Below, one piece after another: positions 37,255 to 46,297 of a stretch of DNA of 64,000 nucleotides. The stretch's first letter is position 1. Every line of letters starts with the position of its first letter. This DNA comes from Heterodera schachtii. Lineage: Eukaryota; Nematoda; Chromadorea; Rhabditida; Heteroderidae. The stretch covers positions 1,596,782-1,660,781 of the forward strand of contig SIJG01000005.1 in NCBI GenBank assembly GCA_023374025.1, written 5' to 3'. The notes beneath the pieces are model-generated. The model had not been told where the DNA came from. It saw only the letters and a program-made list of their open reading frames with translations, and did no database searches. Made by a program: the position numbers and the translations under genes.

Positions 37255-37332
37255 TAGCAAGTGTCAAATGGTGTAGAGGTAGTGCGTTAGTCAAAATTTT
37301 TTGTGTCACAGGTTCGAATCCTCTGCATGCTA
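37255..37332 (+). tRNA. tRNA-like sequence, probably not functional
   Basis: Acceptor-like arms TAGCAAG and CATGCTA pair at six of seven positions. An A-box-like TGGTGTAGAGGTAGTGCG and a B box GGTTCGAATCC are correctly spaced. The T stem has one mismatch and no clean anticodon arm can be drawn through the T-rich middle. It is likely a tRNA pseudogene or SINE head. Confidence 0.45.
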
Positions 37333-37654
37333 ATACATTTTAGAATTTTTATTTAGCTTTTTTGATCCAATCAATTATTAAAAGTTTTTTTATGAAATAA
37401 AATCTTTATTTTTAATTTTATTTCATTAAACCAAAAAAATCTTTAAACACAAAGACGAAATTTAATTGAAAATATACATACCTTTCTGTTAAATGTTTAT
37501 TTGTAAATTTGGAGGAATCGAAGAAATATGATTATCAAATATTTGTTAATTTTATTATTTGGATTTTATAAATGAAAAAGATAATTATCAAATGAAGTTA
37601 AATTATTATTAAAATGAAAAATATGGCAATCGCACAGCCTTAAAAACAAGCAAA

Positions 37655-37850
37655 AATTGGATTTGAAATAGTGAATGATCATCAATAATCAAAGGATTAT
37701 CCAATCAATTTTTCACATATTTTTATGAATATTAATTAATGATGAATTATTGAAATAGTGAATGATCATCAATAATCAATAAGATTATCCAATCAATTTT
37801 CACTTTTATTTTATATTTTTATGAATATTAAATAATGATGCAATTATTTG
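37655..37850. repeat. Tandem duplication of about 90 bp
   Basis: GAAATAGTGAATGATCATCA occurs at 37666 and 37753, each followed by AATCAA, GATTATCCAATCAATTTT and TTTTATGAATATTAA. A partial third start precedes the large array. Confidence 0.65.
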
Positions 37851-37864
37851 AAATGATGAATGAT

Positions 37865-38986
37865 CTGCGTCTGGGGCCGGTTGCGTCTTGGGCCAATTGC
37901 GTCTGGCCGATTGCGTCTCGCCAGTTGCATCTGGTGCCGGTTGCGTCTGGGCCAGTTGCGTCTGGCCGATTGCGTCTCGCCAGTTGCGTCTGGGGCCGGT
38001 TGCGTCTTGGGCCAGTTGCGTCTGGGGCTGGTTGCGTCTTGGGCCAGTTGCGTCTGGCCGATTGCGTCTCGCCAGTTGCATCTGGTGCCGGTTGCGTCTG
38101 GGCCAGTTGCGTCTGGCCGATTGCGTCTCGCCAGTTGCGTCTGGCCGATTGCGTCTCGCCAGTTGCGTCTGGCCGATTGCGTCTCGCCAGTTGCATCTGG
38201 TGCCGGTTGCGTCTGGGCCAGTTGCGTCTGGCCGATTGCGTCTCGCCAGTTGCGTCTGGGGCCGGTTGCGTCTTGGGCCAGTTGCGTCTGGCCGATTGCG
38301 TTTCGCCAGTTGCGTCTGGGGCCGGTTGCATCTTGGGCCAGTTGCGTCTGGCCGATTGCGTCTCGCCAGTTGCGTCTGGGGCCGGTTGCGTCTTGGGCCA
38401 GTTGCGTCTGGCCGATTGTGTCTCGGCCGGTTGCGTCTGGGCCAGTTGCGTCTGGCCGATTGCGTCTCTCCAGTTGCGTCTGGTGCCGGTTGCGTCTGGG
38501 CCAGTTGCGTCTGGCCGATTGCGTCTCGCCAGTTGCGTCTGGGGCCGGTTGCGTCTTGGGCCAGTTGCGTCTGGCCGATTGCGTTTCGCCAGTTGCGTCT
38601 GGTGCCGGTTGCGTCTGGGCCAGTTGCGTCTGGCCGATTGCGTCTCGCCAGTTGCGTCTGGTGCCGGTTGCGTCTGGGCCAGTTGCGTCTGGCCGATTGC
38701 GTCTCGCCAGTTGCGTCTGGGGCCGGTTGCGTCTTGGGCCAGTTGCGTCTGGCCGATTGCGTTTCGCCAGTTGCGTCTGGGGCCGGTTGCGTCTTGGGCC
38801 AGTTGCGTCTGGCCGATTGCGTCTCGCCAGTTGCGTCTGGGGCCGGTTGCGTCTTGGGCCAGTTGCGTCTGGCCGATTGCGTCTCGCCAGTTGCGTCTGG
38901 GGCCGGTTGCGTCTTGGGCCAGTTGCGTCTGGCCGATTGCGTCTCGCCAGTTGCGTCTTAGTGCTTAAAGGGCCAGTTGCATCTCA
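37865..38986 (+). repeat. Higher-order tandem array of the word TTGCGTCT
   Basis: The word TTGCGTCT alternates with four spacers in a nearly fixed order: GGGGCCGG (or GGTGCCGG), TGGGCCAG (or GGGCCAG), GGCCGA and CGCCAG. The basic higher-order unit is about 60 bp and occurs roughly 18 times, with local deletions of whole spacers. Because the words lack stop codons, open frames of over 350 codons exist in all three forward frames at once, so they are not evidence of a gene. Confidence 0.85.
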
Positions 38987-38999
38987 AGTATTTGATAAC

Positions 39000-40283
39000 G
39001 AAAAATTACATATTTTTTTTAATAGATTTTTGGTGCTTTTCGGTTTTGTGACCCTGGAATCTTTAAATAAATATTTCTAGAGTAATTTGTGGCACTGATC
39101 ACTAATATGAGTCCTTTGTTTTTCAAAATACCTGAATCCGAATTACTATTTTTTTGAATTTCTCAAAACAAATTTCGAATTTTTGTTTGATTTCGGGTTA
39201 GGGATATGTAATTCTTTTAAACGGTTGTCGGTAAAGCATAAAGAAACAAATTTTGGCGATTTATCATCACAAAAAAAATTGCAAAAAGGGTCCTTCCCTC
39301 TTTGGTCTTTAGTAAATTCAAGATAGACTCTTTCCAATTCGCTTCAAAAAAAATTTTCAAATAGAAATTTTCCAAGAAAAAAATTTTTTTGATCAATAGC
39401 TTTCGACTGATACCAAATTTGTCCGAATTTGACAGTTTTAAAGGGTCAGGGGCCCCCTTTTTCACTCAATTTTTCCCTTTTTTAAACCGGTTCACAAACC
39501 GTTTTGTGCCATTTTTTCCGTGGGGTTGACTAAAGTACACCCGACAATCCTTTTATTAAAAAAAAAATATATAGAAAAATTTAGTAAGCAGAAATTAAAA
39601 TTTGGGAATTTTGGCTATATTTAACAGATTTTTTAATAAAAAATTATTAATTTACCGAAAAAACTCAATTCTTTCCAGTGTATTATCTGAGTCGAAAAAG
39701 TTCACTTTTTTCTAATTTATTTTATATACATTTATGGCATTTCATTTTTTTATTTCATAATGTCCCCCTCAATTACAATATTATAGCATTGAAATGCATA
39801 GGCTCGTTATTTTGTCCATTCCATTTCGAAAAAGAGGCCAATAAATCGATCGTCCTTATGAAAAGCTAATTTGGATATTCAAAAATTCGCATACAAATCG
39901 TCATTTTTTTCAAAAATTTTCGAATGATTTAAAAATAAGTTTTTTATAAATTCAAATCAACTAACAATCACAATTCACATGAAATTGCCATTGCTCTGTC
40001 CATGGTGTACGCGGGTGCCAAAGAAAGAACTAGTCAAGAAATTGGTCAACTTTTGGCCGGAGGCGAAAATTTCAAAAATTGATTTATTTTTATTTTATCA
40101 TTGGCCTCGATGCCAACTGGCTAGTTTTTCGAGTTATTTGCATTTATTTTCTTGTTTTTTATTTTTCAATTCTAAAATACTAAGAAATTAAAAAAAACTG
40201 TTTCAATGTGATCATTACCATTCCCAGGCAACCCACCGTCCTGGCCGACAAAGTTTCGAGCTTTTCTGCTCTCTGTTCGGGAA
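39000..40283. other. AT-rich intergenic stretch
   Basis: No supported gene; only short low-complexity frames. Confidence 0.4.
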
Positions 40284-40675
40284 TGAGAGAGGAACAGAAG
40301 GGGAAGAGGAAAGGGAAGAGAAAGTGGAAGCGAAAGATGAAGTGGAAGAAGAAAAGAAAGAGGAAAAGGAAGGGTAAAAGAAAGTGGAAGAGAAAGAGGG
40401 AGAGAAAGAGGAAATTAAAAAGGGGAAGCGAAAGTGGAAGAGAAAGAGGAAGAGATAGTGGAAGAGAAAGATTAGCAGAAAGAGGAACAGAAAGAGGAAG
40501 GAGAAGAGAAAGAGGAACAGAAAGAAGAAATGAAAGAGGAAAAGGAAGAGAAAGATGAACAGAAAGAGATGAGGAAAAGGATTATAAAGAGGAAGGGGAA
40601 GAGAAAGTTGAAGAGAAAGAGGGAGAGAAAGAGGAAGATGAAAAAAAGATTAAGAGGAAGAGGAAAAGGAAGGTG
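40284..40675 (+). repeat. Homopurine tract of about 390 bp
   Basis: Almost uninterrupted A and G on the plus strand (AGAGGAAAGGGAAGAGAAAG). It reads as Lys-Arg rich or Glu-Lys rich in different frames with no good start. It could be an expanded exon of a Glu-Lys rich protein or simple repeat DNA. Confidence 0.6.
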
Positions 40676-40899
40676 AATTGGAAACAGTGCTAATGGCTAT
40701 GCACCGACAGTTACCGGTGAAATTTTTGCTGTGAATACTAGTGTTTGGTGCAATATTTCATAAATCCTCGGATAATTTACCACAATAAACTTTAGTGAAG
40801 GAATGTTCCATTGATGGCAGCAGAAGCAATTAGCTCGGCGGATGGGGACTAAAATATACATTGAATAAATTGGCACCAACGCAAAGAGTGGCTTTTGAG

Positions 40900-41215
40900 T
40901 AGGGTTGAGCGGTACCGGTACTGGTACCGATACCGGCCGGTAATTACCGGTTTTTTTGGTACCGGTACCGATACCGTTTTTTTAAAAAAGCAAAGTACCG
41001 GTACCGGTTTGCCTAGTACCGGTACTGCCGGTAAAAATTTGCACTGGTAAGAATGGGGGTCTGGGTGAGAAAAGAGTAGAGATGCGCCGTGACTGAAAAA
41101 ACCCGTGAAACGTGACCGTGAATTGGTACCGTAAATCGTGACCGTGACCTTGATCCAAAAAACCCGTGAGATTCACGGTTTTCGTGACCGTGACCGTGAA
41201 TTTTTTTAAGTTAAA
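40900..41215 (+). repeat. ACCGGTACCGGT and CCGTGACCGTGA word blocks
   Basis: Two adjacent blocks use different words: GGTACCGGTACCG at 40911-41035 and CGTGACCGTGAA at 41085-41205. They look like single arms of foldback elements of the kind seen at 11504 and 24765. The AT-rich backbone typical of the family follows (41300-41440). Confidence 0.5.
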
Positions 41216-41469
41216 TTTTCCCTGTCGGCGAATTTTTTGTTTTTACACTGTCTTTTTTGTGGTAAAATTTTCCGAAAAATTTTGGGAACAGGGTGTCCAG
41301 CAGGGACGGCGAATTTTTAAAAATTTGAATGCAATTTGTGCACTGATTTTGTACAAAAATGGCCAAATTTTGCGAATTTGCCAATTTTTATAAAATAATA
41401 AATTTTTGTTTGATTGCAATTTGTTAACAGATTTTGTTCGTAAAATGAGCCAAAAATGAGAAACATAAA

Positions 41470-41545
41470 AAATCGGTCTCGCGTCTCTGGGTCAAGTCTC
41501 GGTCTCGAGCCTCGGAAAATTTTCGGTCTCGAACAGCACTACCAT
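41470..41545 (+). repeat. GTCTCGG word block
   Basis: The word GTCTCGGTCTCGAGCCTCGG is related to the block at 4230-4320. A truncated GATA-loop hairpin lies at 41878-41896, just upstream of the LTR element. Confidence 0.5.
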
Positions 41546-41972
41546 TGGCACGCGCGGAGCGCCAATAATTTTCATATTTCTCATAATTTTGCTTCAAAAT
41601 CGATTCCGATCTTTTTTATATGGTTTTTTGTTTTTGATCTATAAGATATATTTGCCCAATTATTAAGAAAAATAAGTCTTATAGTGACAATATTTGAAAA
41701 TTTTTTGGGATTTGTTAACTGCTTTTGCCCAAAATAACCTAATTTCGAGCGAGTTTTAAAGAAATTTAATGAGTTTTTTATTTAAATGGGGTCATCCTTG
41801 AAACTTGACTTTTTATTTGTTTTCGCACAATATTGGTAGTTGACTTTGTTCCAAAAGTTTCAGGAATAGAGATTGGGCCGGCGGTGCCGATAGGCGAAAA
41901 TTTTGCTCTGTTTCTTACCAAAAACTTCCCAAAAAATGACCAAATTTCTCTATGAAAACAATATGTAATTAG

Positions 41973-42343
41973 TGTAAGGATTATTCGACGCATTTCCCTC
42001 ATTTAATTATTCCTTATTGGCCATTATCAATTCAATCACATTTATCCATTTCACACGTTTTTCCTTTTCTCATTGTAATATCTCTCCGCCCATTCTCTTC
42101 GCATTTTCTCTTTCCCCAGTGATCAGTCAGTCAGTGATGATGGAACAGACTTCAATTATTATTCCGATTTCTCGCTTCGTATAAATCCAACATCGAATGA
42201 ATAAACACATCTTTAACAGTCAATGAGTCGTTTGGGGGTTCGGGGCTTGGTCAAAGGCGCCTTGGCTTTTCCCCATTCCCTCCTAAATTCCATCCGGGAT
42301 AAACGGTGCATAGTTGGTCTGGGGGCACAGTGCGCATCCCTCA
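41973..42343 (+). repeat. 5' LTR
   Basis: It begins TG and ends CA. It contains TATAAAT at about 42179 and AATAAA at about 42200, candidate promoter and polyadenylation signals. The matching right copy is at 62276-62646, with about 96% identity by eye. In the right copy the TATA-like site reads TTTAAAT. Confidence 0.85.
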
Positions 42344-42344
42344 C

Positions 42345-42365
42345 TGGTAGCACCGGATGGTTCCC
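42345..42365 (+). promoter_or_regulatory. Primer-binding site
   Basis: TGGTAGCACCGGATGGTTCC lies one base after the LTR. Its complement resembles the 3' end of a eukaryotic initiator tRNA-Met (GCTACCA end and an ACCATCC stretch) with about two mismatches. The tRNA identity is inference. Confidence 0.6.
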
Positions 42366-42443
42366 ATTTTGGGAAACGACCCATCATTGACGACGAAGCT
42401 GAGAATCGGGTAAGCCGGCAGAAGTTTGTGGGAGTTCTCCCTG

Positions 42444-42463
42444 GCCTGAGGGCTAGAAACAAA
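42444..42463 (+). repeat. Module motif, copy 1 of 12 (leader)
   Basis: GCCTGAGGGCTAGAAACAAA lies in the untranslated leader. The others start at 43355, 44973, 47751, 50941, 52850, 53887, 54947, 56282, 57641, 58564 and 58889, all on the plus strand. Confidence 0.75.
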
Positions 42464-42504
42464 GTCGTGTACACGCAAGTAAAGAAGTCTGAGATTCTAA
42501 AGTT

Positions 42505-42888
42505 GTCCGGGCTAGTCGAAAACTAAAGGGACTTTTAAAGAAAAAAAAGTGAAAAAAAAATTCGTCCGGGCTAGTTGAAAACTAAAGGGACATTAAAACA
42601 AAGAGAAAACGAGGACAAAAATTGCCCGGGCTAGTCCAATTGCTAAAGGGGTTGATTGTACAGAAAATTAACAAATTTGGTAATTACTTGTAAGGATGAG
42701 AGGAGAAAAGAAGAGAGTAAAAGAAGCCAAAAAAAAACCAAAAAGTGGCTGGTAGCAAACGAATAAGTGACCACCAATGCACGAATAAGAAGCCAAAAAA
42801 AGAGAGAGAAAAAAAGTGAGACAAAAAAAAGAGAAACAATTTTGTTGGGAAAGCAAAAAGGCCCGGGCTGATGACCAATCAAAGGGGC
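42505..42888 (+). promoter_or_regulatory. Four repeated leader hairpins with compensatory changes
   Basis: Hairpins at 42505-42532, 42564-42591, 42624-42652 and 42861-42888 share one plan: a 4-bp outer stem, an internal loop GGGC opposite AAG, a 4-bp inner stem, and a 5-6 nt loop. The outer stem is GTCC/GGAC in copies 1 and 2, GCCC/GGGT in 3 and GCCC/GGGC in 4. The inner stem is TAGT/ACTA, TAGT/ACTA, TAGT/GCTA and TGAT/ATCA. Both stems are kept by changes on both sides. The position between primer-binding site and gag suggests an RNA packaging, dimer or translation element. Confidence 0.75.
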
Positions 42889-43303
42889 ACCATTTTAACA
42901 GACTAAAAAGAGGGGAACCAAGTGAAACATGAAAATTAGGCCCTATCATTTTGGTTACAGTATGAATTACAGTTTATAGAGGATAAAGTTCATTTTATCC
43001 ATTTTTTCTCTCATTTCTCACGCCATAAGAATATTCACGTGATCACGTGCCGCCACATTTTGCTTTGCGAGATTAGTTCACTTTATACATTTTTTGCGGC
43101 GCCTGAGAATTGTTAATTGCTATCGTTAGGCGGAGTTTAAGCGGAGATGGAGCAGATAAATCCATTCCTGGAAGGCACTCGCATCCATTCGATTATCCGC
43201 TGTCATTCATTAATTTTTTCTTTTCTTTCTCAATGAATGCGTAATGGGATTACCATTTTTTTAGCAAAATAATAAAATCTTATCGCGAACTGAACGACTT
43301 CGA

Positions 43304-44752
43304 ATGTCTACATCAGGGGGCTCGTCGAATGAGTTCCCCTTTGGTACATCCCAAGCCTTCGGGCAGGAAACAAAAATGTTTTTGAGTGGAAAGGACGATG
43401 AGTCCCCGATTTCGGCCATTGATAGAAAACTTTGGCAAGGAAAGACCACGGTAAAAATCTCTGAGTTAGAAAAAGCTCAAAATGATGTGAGGAAATTAGA
43501 AGATGGAGTGAACAGAGCTTTTCGCTATATGAATCGTTCCTTGAACCAAAAAGTCAATTGGGTGAAAGATGTCGTGGCCAATACAAATGCCAATTTTGAC
43601 ACACTGAAGGTCCAATTCGAGACCCTAACCGAGAGAGTCGACATGTTGGAACAAGAAAGTGATGGGACGAATTCAGGTGGGACTGTTAGTATTACTAATC
43701 AGAATAGAGCGTCGCGTGCGCCGTTTGTGACGCCAATGGGCATTGCACAGCCCAACCAAATCGTACCGAACCAAGTGCCAATTCATCAATTGTCAAGCGA
43801 AGACGAAGATGACGGGCCGACTCTTTTTGTCCTGAATGTGCTCTCGAGCGGACCCACAGTGGGGTCAGGTTTGGAAATGTTTTGTGAGGAGTCTGTTTTT
43901 GCATTTGATGATTGGGCTGAACGTTTCAAGGATTACCTGTCCGTGTCAGGCAAGGTTTACACTGAACAAGAAAAAGTCACAAGACTCAAATTGGCTCTGA
44001 GGGACACGCCTCGGGCACTGTTTAAGGAGTTATTGCCAGCACAAACGGACACTCTCGACTCAGCACTGAGTGAACTTCGACAGAAATTGGATTCCCCTCA
44101 GCGCCGGGAAATTGCGAAACGAACTTTATCGCTGTGCAAACAACGGGAGGATGAGACAGTGGCACAATTTCTGAGGCGCTTAACTCCCTTGGTGGATGCG
44201 ACGAATTCGTCATTGACTGGTGACATTCGAAAAGAGAAAATTTGCGAGGAATTTTTGGACAGATTGAAACCAAACATCAGTTTTCTTATCCGTCTGGTGG
44301 GTTTATCACGAGCAAAGGATTTGGACTTGGTAAGAGCACAGGCAGAAGAGTTGGAAGCCTTATTACTGATGAACAAGGGCGATGAAGCATCACGCCTTTC
44401 TCAGGCAGTCAATGCGCTGAACAATCAGTCATCCCAGTCCCAGTGGTCCACCGAAGCAACCAGAATAATGATCGCGCTGGACAATGGTCGTCAGGCAACA
44501 ATGTGCGTGGGTTTAGGCCTTTTCTGGATCAAATGCGACGAGACAACAACAAAGAGGAAGAGGAGGACGAGGCCGCTCTCGCAATTGGGGAGGAGGCCGC
44601 CAGGAGCAAGCTGGACATTTTGCTTAAAATTGTTATCAACACCGCGCCAATTTCAGAGGAAACTCCAACCAATCGTTCCGTCAAGGAAGATGGTCAAATC
44701 AGCAACCACACCAATCACAGGGACAATGGCAAAACCGGCAGAATCCTGTTAA
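43304..44752 (+). CDS. gag: Gag-like capsid protein
   Basis: This is a 482-codon frame. An N-terminal coiled-coil-like region (about residues 45-125) is followed by a Ty3-type capsid domain at about 190-365 (FDDWAERFKDYL, ARALFKELL-like and REDETVAQFLRRLTPLV segments). From about codon 385 the frame loses capsid-tail character. The Gly-Arg rich stretch GRGGRGRSRNWGGGR and a damaged zinc-knuckle-like piece (GHFA, stop, NC) read in another phase between about 44525 and 44640, so the nucleocapsid part is displaced by a frame change and interrupted by a stop. A copy of the 20-nt motif covers codons 18-23, just before an alternative ATG at 43377. Confidence 0.7.
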   Translation: MSTSGGSSNEFPFGTSQAFGQETKMFLSGKDDESPISAIDRKLWQGKTTVKISELEKAQNDVRKLEDGVNRAFRYMNRSLNQKVNWVKDVVANTNANFDTLKVQFETLTERVDMLEQESDGTNSGGTVSITNQNRASRAPFVTPMGIAQPNQIVPNQVPIHQLSSEDEDDGPTLFVLNVLSSGPTVGSGLEMFCEESVFAFDDWAERFKDYLSVSGKVYTEQEKVTRLKLALRDTPRALFKELLPAQTDTLDSALSELRQKLDSPQRREIAKRTLSLCKQREDETVAQFLRRLTPLVDATNSSLTGDIRKEKICEEFLDRLKPNISFLIRLVGLSRAKDLDLVRAQAEELEALLLMNKGDEASRLSQAVNALNNQSSQSQWSTEATRIMIALDNGRQATMCVGLGLFWIKCDETTTKRKRRTRPLSQLGRRPPGASWTFCLKLLSTPRQFQRKLQPIVPSRKMVKSATTPITGTMAKPAESC

Positions 44753-44753
44753 C

Positions 44754-45428
44754 ATGATGGATGCCACAAGCTCTTCCAACACTTCACCAGGATTTTTCGA
44801 GAACTTGGCCCAGTCGTTACTTGACCTCAAAATCCAGGACAATCGTAATTACAAAAACGAAGAGCCGAGGTCGGGAGCAATGAATGCGCTCACACACATT
44901 AAGCCCGAAACAACAGCAATGGATTGCCAGGTCGAAACTGAATTACCAAAAGTATCCTCTAGTGAATCCCCAGCCTGCGGGCCGGAAACAAAAACAAACG
45001 CTCCCAAAACGTCAAATTGGGAACGGCCAAGCGTACGATCGAAAGTCGCTTCTTTAATGTTCATTTCATTAATGCTTTTTGGAATGACTTTGCCCTTTAC
45101 TGCTGCTAATATGCCTCATCTGCCAATGCATCCCCTTGTCTGTCAAACCCAAAATGGAGGAAAAATTTGGCAATTGCCGGCAGTTACTGGCTGTTCAAAG
45201 CTGTCAATTGATCATTCAAAAGCACCTGTTGTTCGAACTTTCGATGTTTTTTCGCCAAATTTATTTGAGCACTCGGCTGATGCTTGGGCTTGCCGAAAAG
45301 TGAGAAAATCCGTGCGTAAGTACACTTCAATCACTAATGTTCCGATCCAAGAGACTCTTGAGCCACTTATGTTGCAAATGACTTCGGTGAATGCAAACAA
45401 ATGGCCGAAAATGGAAAGTGTAGCTTAG
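44754..45428 (+). CDS. Envelope-like glycoprotein, N-terminal part
   Basis: This 225-codon frame has a hydrophobic signal-like segment at about residues 100-118 (MFISLMLFGMTLPFTAA), followed by Cys-containing ectodomain sequence. A copy of the 20-nt motif lies at 44973-44992, shortly before the signal segment. The frame is in phase with the displaced Gly-Arg rich gag tail upstream, so the residues before the signal segment probably belong to gag. The ectodomain appears to continue in another phase from about 45401, which implies a frame break in this copy. The family (nematode retroelement envelope) is inferred from architecture. Confidence 0.5.
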   Translation: MMDATSSSNTSPGFFENLAQSLLDLKIQDNRNYKNEEPRSGAMNALTHIKPETTAMDCQVETELPKVSSSESPACGPETKTNAPKTSNWERPSVRSKVASLMFISLMLFGMTLPFTAANMPHLPMHPLVCQTQNGGKIWQLPAVTGCSKLSIDHSKAPVVRTFDVFSPNLFEHSADAWACRKVRKSVRKYTSITNVPIQETLEPLMLQMTSVNANKWPKMESVA

Positions 45429-46297
45429 GCTTACTCATTAATGACTCGGGACTCTTGCACACTGACAAAAAATTGGATTTGTCACCCCGAATGTGGCTAA
45501 TTGGCTCATTTAGTTGGTCGACTGTCTCAACTGAAAATTGTTATCTTTTTAAGACTAAAATTATGTCACAACATGGTAGCACAGTTATGCAAAGTCCCCT
45601 CGGGTCAGTGAACAATTGCCAATTCAAGGCAGGCCAATGTGAGATGGAAGACAAGACATTGCTTATGTGGGATACCAACACTACCCGTGCCTGTGAATTT
45701 TCGAAAATTGGCACATGGAAAGGACTACAACTTGACAATATTTGGATTTCGGATGAGGTCAGTTTTCGTTTAACATTTTCGAACACTACAAAGAAAGTCA
45801 ACTCTTGTGGTCTGAATTTAATAAAATCGGAGGAAGGATTTGCTGTACAGGACTTGCCATCCGACGATAGCAATGAATCCTCAAAAAGAAGCAGAAGGAC
45901 GAGATCACTTGAAAGTTGGGTCACTGAATCTGAAATGAACTCAAAATTGGGCTATTTGGATGAACAAGTAAGAGAAATGCTGACTCTTTCCTTCTCTCAG
46001 ACAATTAAATCGATTTGTGAATATATGTTGGAGACGAGAAGGTGGGCAGCGACGGCACTTCTCTCAGACCCAACAACTTTTGCCAGAAAATTATTCCAAT
46101 CCGGGAAGCTGGTGGCAAAAGTGGCTGGGCCCGAATTGATTAAAGTGTGGCCATGCATCGAATTGCAAGCGCACGATTACGAATTCGCCAAAATTGGAAA
46201 CTCAATTGACTCCGAATTCGAATGCTTTGACAAAATTCCAATTAAATTCCGAGTGAAGGACAACAAAAGAATGGCATTATTGACCCAAGGACAATGA
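45401..46297 (+). CDS. Envelope-like glycoprotein, middle part
   Basis: This 298-codon frame overlaps the previous one. It has many Cys residues, several N-glycosylation sites and a dibasic furin-type site RSRRTRS at about residues 165-171, followed by a helical segment, as expected for a proteolytically activated fusion protein. It stops at 46295-46297, overlapping the ATG of the next frame (ATGA). Related sequence continues in the next frame, so there is a second frame change near 46265. Whether these changes are decay or programmed is not decidable by eye; with LTRs about 4% diverged, decay is more likely. Confidence 0.5.
   Translation: MAENGKCSLGLLINDSGLLHTDKKLDLSPRMWLIGSFSWSTVSTENCYLFKTKIMSQHGSTVMQSPLGSVNNCQFKAGQCEMEDKTLLMWDTNTTRACEFSKIGTWKGLQLDNIWISDEVSFRLTFSNTTKKVNSCGLNLIKSEEGFAVQDLPSDDSNESSKRSRRTRSLESWVTESEMNSKLGYLDEQVREMLTLSFSQTIKSICEYMLETRRWAATALLSDPTTFARKLFQSGKLVAKVAGPELIKVWPCIELQAHDYEFAKIGNSIDSEFECFDKIPIKFRVKDNKRMALLTQGQ

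Noticed and set aside
37255..37332. A functional tRNA gene
   Set aside because: A and B boxes are good, but the T stem has a mismatch and no proper anticodon arm can be drawn.
37835..39080. Open frames of 357-406 codons on the plus strand in three phases, and 167 codons on the minus strand
   Set aside because: They come from a tandem array whose words contain no stop codon; all three phases are open and the peptides are repeats of the same short words.
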